A stretch of DNA of 22,898 bases from Balamuthia mandrillaris (lineage: Eukaryota > Discosea > Longamoebia > Balamuthiidae). The stretch spans positions 1 to 22,898 of the forward strand of contig JAVKOQ010000630.1 of NCBI GenBank assembly GCA_031835245.1. Direction: 5' to 3'. The position numbers and the translations under genes are program-made. The notes below the pieces were generated by a model that worked only from the letters and a program-made list of their open reading frames with translations, ran no database searches and had not been told where the DNA came from. This document shows positions 19,285 to 22,898 of the stretch, in pieces (within the stretch, counting starts at the first letter, position 1; each line of letters starts with the position of its first letter).

Positions 19285-19942
19285 GTATTTATAACAACCT
19301 ATTATTTTTGTGCTATTTTGCCACCAAAGCGTGCGCTGGCCATTATTTTAGAGAGTGGAGAAAAGGGATCAGAAAAATCAAAAATTTATTTTTTAGGGGG
19401 CTTTTTTTTTTCGTTTTGTTCTTTTGGCCAGTCTTTTCTTTGTCACGCTGGGCACCTTTTCTTCGTTCTGTTCTTTTTTTTTGAGGAGAGAGGAGCTTCA
19501 CGACCTGTGTTTTCTGGTACCGTGGGTTGGGCTTCAGTTGTCGTTTTGGAGAGAGAGGCTTCCTTTTGTCCACTCGGGGATCCTGGTAGTTCACCACGGG
19601 TGCGACGCCATAGATCTCTTCCGTTTTACAGTTCTTTTGCCATTGAGAGGTACGCTTTGCTTTGCACTCTTCAAAAATGACAAAAATCAACTTCAGAAAA
19701 AGAATCTGCTTGATACAAAAAGTGACAAACATACCACTTTGCGTTTTTGTTTTTTGATTTTGTTGTTTTTTTGGTGCAGCCGCCGCCACCGCCGCTGGCT
19801 TTTTCTTTGTTGTTTCAGGTTTTGTTAAATTTGATTGAAAGGTACGTTCGGTTTCTGGTGTTTGTGTGAGGTGTTAGCTAAAAGTAGGAAAGGAGGGAGA
19901 GATTTTGTTTAAAAAAAAGAGATACTAACTTAATTCAAGCAA
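19285..19942. other. MULE 3' subterminal region without recognised gene
   Basis: This stretch lies between the left terminal repeat and the transposase stop codon. It is T-rich with several G-rich words. Two plus-strand open frames of about 120-134 codons occur, but they have homopolymer-driven composition, no domain and no convincing start. I see only untranslated or spacer sequence. Confidence 0.5.
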
Positions 19943-22426
19943 TCATTCTTCTGTGAGTCGCAGGTTGGTTGCTACTTTCGGCCTCTTTGTTGTATTGCGC
20001 GGCCTCCCAGGTGATGACTTCCCTGTAGCATATGCGATTGCTTGTTCTGCTTCTTCCTTGCTAGAGTACTCGATTTTTGGCTCCACTGGATGTTGATGCT
20101 TTGTTCCTTGATTTTTGTTTGCATTCAGTTTGTCTTTCTCCTTTTCCTTCTCCTCCTCCTTCTCCTCCTTCTCCTCCTTCTCTTCTTTCTTATTGTTGTG
20201 TTCTTCTCCTTCAGAAGTTTCTTCCTCAAGATCTCCGCCGTCGTCCTCACCAAGTTCATCCATTGATGGCTCCTCCAACAGTAGCAGCGCCTGCTGTTCC
20301 TCGTCCTGTTCATCTCCCTCCTCTCCTTCCACATCTTCATCATCAAGGGTAACAGGCGCTACACGTTGCTCCAGGGAGTCAGTATCATCTGCTTCAACGA
20401 TGTCATCTTCAACTATTCTTGCCACTTGGGAGGTGCTGCTGTTGGTGCGTCTTGTTTGTCTTTTCAGCCCAAGCTCTAAAAGGTTCTGATCTGAAAATGT
20501 TTTCTGTAGATGAGCAGCAAGTCCAAAAACGTGTTTGCACCTCCTACCATAATACCGAAAGTAAGGACAGGTGCATGAAGGCAATTCTATAGTCACGTCG
20601 TACTCATTCCATTTGAAAACGCCGTCAGCAAGCTCTACAAAATGTGCGTTCAATCCTTCTTCTACCTCTTTTTCCTCTCTGTCGTTGTTGTTGTCATCGT
20701 TTTTGCTGCCATTCTCTATTTCTTCTTTTTCTTTCTGTTTCTCACTCTGTTGGTGCTGTGCCAGCCGCAATCCCTCTTGATATCTCCTCCAAAGCCGGCA
20801 AACCCCAAGGCTTGGGCGTTGCTGTAGTACATCGATGCGGTTGAGCTCCACATTGTAGCGGCGAAACACATTGTCTGCTAGCGTTAAGACCAAGTTGTGA
20901 TCCCCTTTGGTGCCTTTGCAGTGGAAATCACGAAGAATGCTACGAAAGATCGTCTCTGTTGCATTGTTGGTATTCCACAAGCCCTCTCGGTACCCAGGAC
21001 GATCAATGCTTTTCCACGTTGATGCCCATGGAGGAGAAAGCCAGTTCTTGTCAAAGTACTGCCAAAAACGGGTAATCCTCTTTTTTTGGCAATAGTTCTT
21101 CAACACTTTTGTTGCTTCTTCCTCTGCATCTTCTGTCATGGCATGTTGCAGTCTTTTTAACAAACCCAATACACTTCCATCATCCTTCCCTTGTTGTTTG
21201 GTATTATTGTTAGTTTCTACTTGTATGGGCAACAACGAGAGGGAGAGAGCAGATGCATGAAAGAGAGAGAACAAACCATACTGCGCAACTTTTTTTCTCC
21301 ACAGTTGTTGTGCATGAAAGTCACACAACACCACCTGAAAGCCAGCACTTGTCGCCCCGTTACGCTCCACCTTGTCTTTGTCGATCATTACGAAGGGTTG
21401 CCACGTAGGTTTTGGGGAGTAGATCGTTGTCGTCTGTGTCTCAAAAAAGTGACGAACAGACGAAAGGAAAAAGCGCACAACTGCTGCTCGTTCCTTGCTA
21501 GCAACAGCGAAGGCAACAGGCCAGCTCCGTCCCAAGTCATCTTGCACCCCCAGTGCCCAAACGGGGTGATGTGACTTGGATAGCTTGTAGATGCTGTCCA
21601 GGCCGACTACATCCTTACCCCATCGCTGAAGCACAGTGACTGCATAAGGCGCGATCAGAAAAATCATCCATGGCCGACGGGCCGCCGTGCGATCAAGGAT
21701 GTACGTTTCACGGCTCTCCAAAGGTGGGAAAAGGATAGTAGAAGCCAGTTCTGGCCGATTCAAGGCCTCTTGGAGGGCTTCTGCGCTGGTTTGCCCTTTC
21801 TTGCCGATTCGCAGTTTTTTCCTTCCGTTGTGGATTACAGTGGCAATCTCCTGCACAGTGGGTACATCCCGAGCATCCTTGACCAGCTCACAAGCGCCCC
21901 CCAGCAACATTCGTTGCAGCTCGTGCGCCGTCATTGCTCCTCCTCTCCCATTCATTCCGTCTTCTTTTGTTCCTTGCCCATCCATCTGGCGGAGCCACTG
22001 CCGAAGCGCAGGTGTCATAGGCAAAGCGGAAGGCGCGCAAAACCCAGGTCCGTGGCTTTGGGCTTCCTTCTGGATGTAGATGTAGGCCGTGTTTAGCTCA
22101 TCTCTAAACACCACCCAACGGCTTTGTACTTCACAGTCCTTTAGTTTTTTGTTCTTCTTTCCTCTTGCAGGAGGAGCACAGGCAAAGCCGCCAGAGCAGT
22201 GAAGATTCTCGCTGAGTGCAACCTCAAGGACCCCATTCTTCACCTTCTTGACTTTAGGCGCCACCAACACTTTCACTCCTTCAAGGGTGGGCCGCGGATT
22301 ACTAAGCACCTTCACTCCTGTTCGCTTTGTAAGCCCACGAGTTGATCTCCATTGGACTCGATAAAAGGTCGGAGCATCCTCTCCACCATTGTACAACCGT
22401 GAAAGCTGCTGCAATGGAACCTTTCG
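19943..22426 (-). CDS. MULE transposase with SWIM zinc finger
   Basis: The open frame runs from just after a TAA near 22427 to the TGA at 19943; numbering here starts at a TTG at 22414. Residues 60-130 form a Cys/Trp-containing N-terminal DNA-binding-like region. The DDE core shows Asp273 in VVGLDSIYK, Asp345 in VMIDKDKVE with the following CDFH motif (364-367), and Glu487 in NTNNATETIF. The SWIM finger is CTC (614-616) with CKH (626-628). The C terminus is acidic and ends in a basic GRPRNTTKRPK patch. The first in-frame ATG is only at residue 133, so the true start is probably in a short upstream exon; an ATG GAA GCG leader at 22477 is a candidate but its splice to the frame is unclear. A 57-base CT-rich in-frame segment (21220-21276) is probably an intron. 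The protein would cut and rejoin DNA at the terminal repeats. Confidence 0.87.
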   Translation of the reverse strand, partial: RKVPLQQLSRLYNGGEDAPTFYRVQWRSTRGLTKRTGVKVLSNPRPTLEGVKVLVAPKVKKVKNGVLEVALSENLHCSGGFACAPPARGKKNKKLKDCEVQSRWVVFRDELNTAYIYIQKEAQSHGPGFCAPSALPMTPALRQWLRQMDGQGTKEDGMNGRGGAMTAHELQRMLLGGACELVKDARDVPTVQEIATVIHNGRKKLRIGKKGQTSAEALQEALNRPELASTILFPPLESRETYILDRTAARRPWMIFLIAPYAVTVLQRWGKDVVGLDSIYKLSKSHHPVWALGVQDDLGRSWPVAFAVASKERAAVVRFFLSSVRHFFETQTTTIYSPKPTWQPFVMIDKDKVERNGATSAGFQVVLCDFHAQQLWRKKVAQYGLFSLFHASALSLSLLPIQVETNNNTKQQGKDDGSVLGLLKRLQHAMTEDAEEEATKVLKNYCQKKRITRFWQYFDKNWLSPPWASTWKSIDRPGYREGLWNTNNATETIFRSILRDFHCKGTKGDHNLVLTLADNVFRRYNVELNRIDVLQQRPSLGVCRLWRRYQEGLRLAQHQQSEKQKEKEEIENGSKNDDNNNDREEKEVEEGLNAHFVELADGVFKWNEYDVTIELPSCTCPYFRYYGRRCKHVFGLAAHLQKTFSDQNLLELGLKRQTRRTNSSTSQVARIVEDDIVEADDTDSLEQRVAPVTLDDEDVEGEEGDEQDEEQQALLLLEEPSMDELGEDDGGDLEEETSEGEEHNNKKEEKEEKEEKEEEKEKEKDKLNANKNQGTKHQHPVEPKIEYSSKEEAEQAIAYATGKSSPGRPRNTTKRPKVATNLRLTEE
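21220..21276 (-). other. probable 57-base in-frame intron in the transposase gene
   Basis: On the sense strand this segment starts GTTTGTTCTC, is CT-rich and ends ATACAAG. Removing it keeps the frame (57 bases, no stop) and joins VAQYG directly to VETNNN. The residues it would encode (LFSLFHASALSLSLLP) look like translated pyrimidine tract and not like transposase. Confidence 0.5.
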
Positions 22427-22429
22427 TTA

Positions 22430-22800
22430 AAAAATCCACCCGTAAATCTCGGCAAATCTTTTTTTCTTCGCTTCCATAATGAGAAAAAAAAAAAGGAAAA
22501 AACAAAAAGCCAAACAAACAAAAAAGGTGTGTGATGGTTGTGTGTAGCTGTTTCTAGTTGAAAGAAAAAAGTTAAAGAAGAAGACCTTGTTACAACCCAA
22601 GAAAAAGTAACGGTAACGTTATTGAAAAAAAAGGCGGGAACAAAAAGAAAAGTATGGCGGGCAAGAATGGTGAGAGGAATAACCGTTGACCAAGGATACA
22701 GCATGCTTTCAATTCCTGACAGTTTCTTTTACAACGGTTATTCCTCTCGCCAAGCAAAGAGAAACACAGTAGCAATGTAACGATAGAGTTACTCATAATT
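22430..22800. promoter_or_regulatory. transposase 5' region with 17-bp inverted repeat
   Basis: This region holds the presumed transposase promoter and leader. A perfect 17-base inverted repeat, GAGAGGAATAACCGTTG at 22672-22688 and its complement at 22732-22748, is separated by 43 bases; with one mismatch the arms extend to about 20. No protein feature is convincing; the minus-strand frames here are Phe-rich translations of A-rich sequence. Confidence 0.6.
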
Positions 22801-22811
22801 CATGTCACCCT

Positions 22812-22893
22812 AATAGGTTGGGACTTTTACCTGAGGGGTGGAATTTTTATCGGTGGGGTGGGAAGTTTATGGTCGTGGGGTGGGATATCTACC
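22812..22893 (-). repeat. right terminal inverted repeat of the MULE, four tandem units
   Basis: Read on the minus strand inward from 22893 there are again four units of about 20 bases with cores ATCCCACCCC, TTCCCACCCC, ATTCCACCCC and GTCCCAACC. The word CACCCCTCAGGTAA is shared with the left end between units 3 and 4, which fixes the alignment of the two termini. The unit cores are more diverged here than at the left end. Confidence 0.82.
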
Positions 22894-22898
22894 ATTTT

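Larger units (their letters stand above)
19201..22893 (-). mobile_element. Mutator-like (MULE) DNA transposon
   Basis: About 3.7 kb lies between two inverted terminal repeats. On the minus strand it encodes one transposase with a MULE-type DDE core and a SWIM zinc finger. The termini are similar but not identical, so the copy is not brand new, yet the transposase frame is uninterrupted over 820 codons. Target-site duplication could not be verified: bases beside the left end read TGCGAATCG, while only five bases (ATTTT) lie beyond the apparent right end before the window stops. The inverted repeat may therefore extend past the window. It sits next to the pentanucleotide tract downstream of the WD gene. 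Confidence 0.85.

Noticed and set aside
19318-19828. Plus-strand frames inside the transposon's left part as a second gene
   Set aside because: No usable ATG for the first, homopolymer-derived composition, and no recognised domain.
19188-22898. Target-site duplication of the MULE
   Set aside because: Only five bases lie beyond the apparent right end and they do not match the left flank; the window stops too early to decide.

Overview
The window is nuclear DNA from an intron-rich unicellular eukaryote. Six host protein genes with spliceosomal introns and one DNA transposon fill it. The domain mix (DH-PH RhoGEF, polycystin-type channel, DUF3754 membrane protein, phage-T4-type RNA ligase), the dense short introns and the many CT/CTT tracts suggest a free-living protist, most likely an amoebozoan. 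The species assignment is inference. I saw no rRNA, tRNA, CRISPR or viral element.

Layout. At 1-87 (+) there may be the last codons of a gene that converges on gene 1. Gene 1 (236-3877, -) is a RhoGEF with an acidic tyrosine-rich N terminus and a C-terminal RGG domain. Gene 2 (4326-7443, -) is a TMEM143/DUF3754 membrane protein. It diverges from gene 3 (7747-9786, +), an RNA ligase of the T4 Rnl1 family. Gene 4 (9960-11481, +) is an alpha/beta-hydrolase lipase with a probable mitochondrial presequence. It converges on gene 5 (11595-17227, -), a 20-exon channel with ankyrin repeats followed by a complete polycystin module; one of its introns is of the minor U12 AT-AG type. Gene 6 (from 17719, +) is a WD-repeat protein that shares a promoter region with gene 5. 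That region carries four CRE-like sites. The visible part of gene 6 ends in a 300-bp pentanucleotide tract, followed at once by a Mutator-like element (about 19201-22893) with SWIM-type transposase on the minus strand and terminal inverted repeats built of tandem 20-bp units.

Exon models were built by hand. For genes 1 to 5 every intron joins in frame and the exon lengths add to a whole number of codons (960, 774, 450, 365 and 1186 residues), which is strong internal support. The genes do not look like an operon or single pathway. RhoGEF, channel, lipase and RNA ligase are ordinary neighbours in a compact genome. Intronic CT-rich microsatellites lie almost always on the sense strand, and 5' splice sites avoid GTAAGT.
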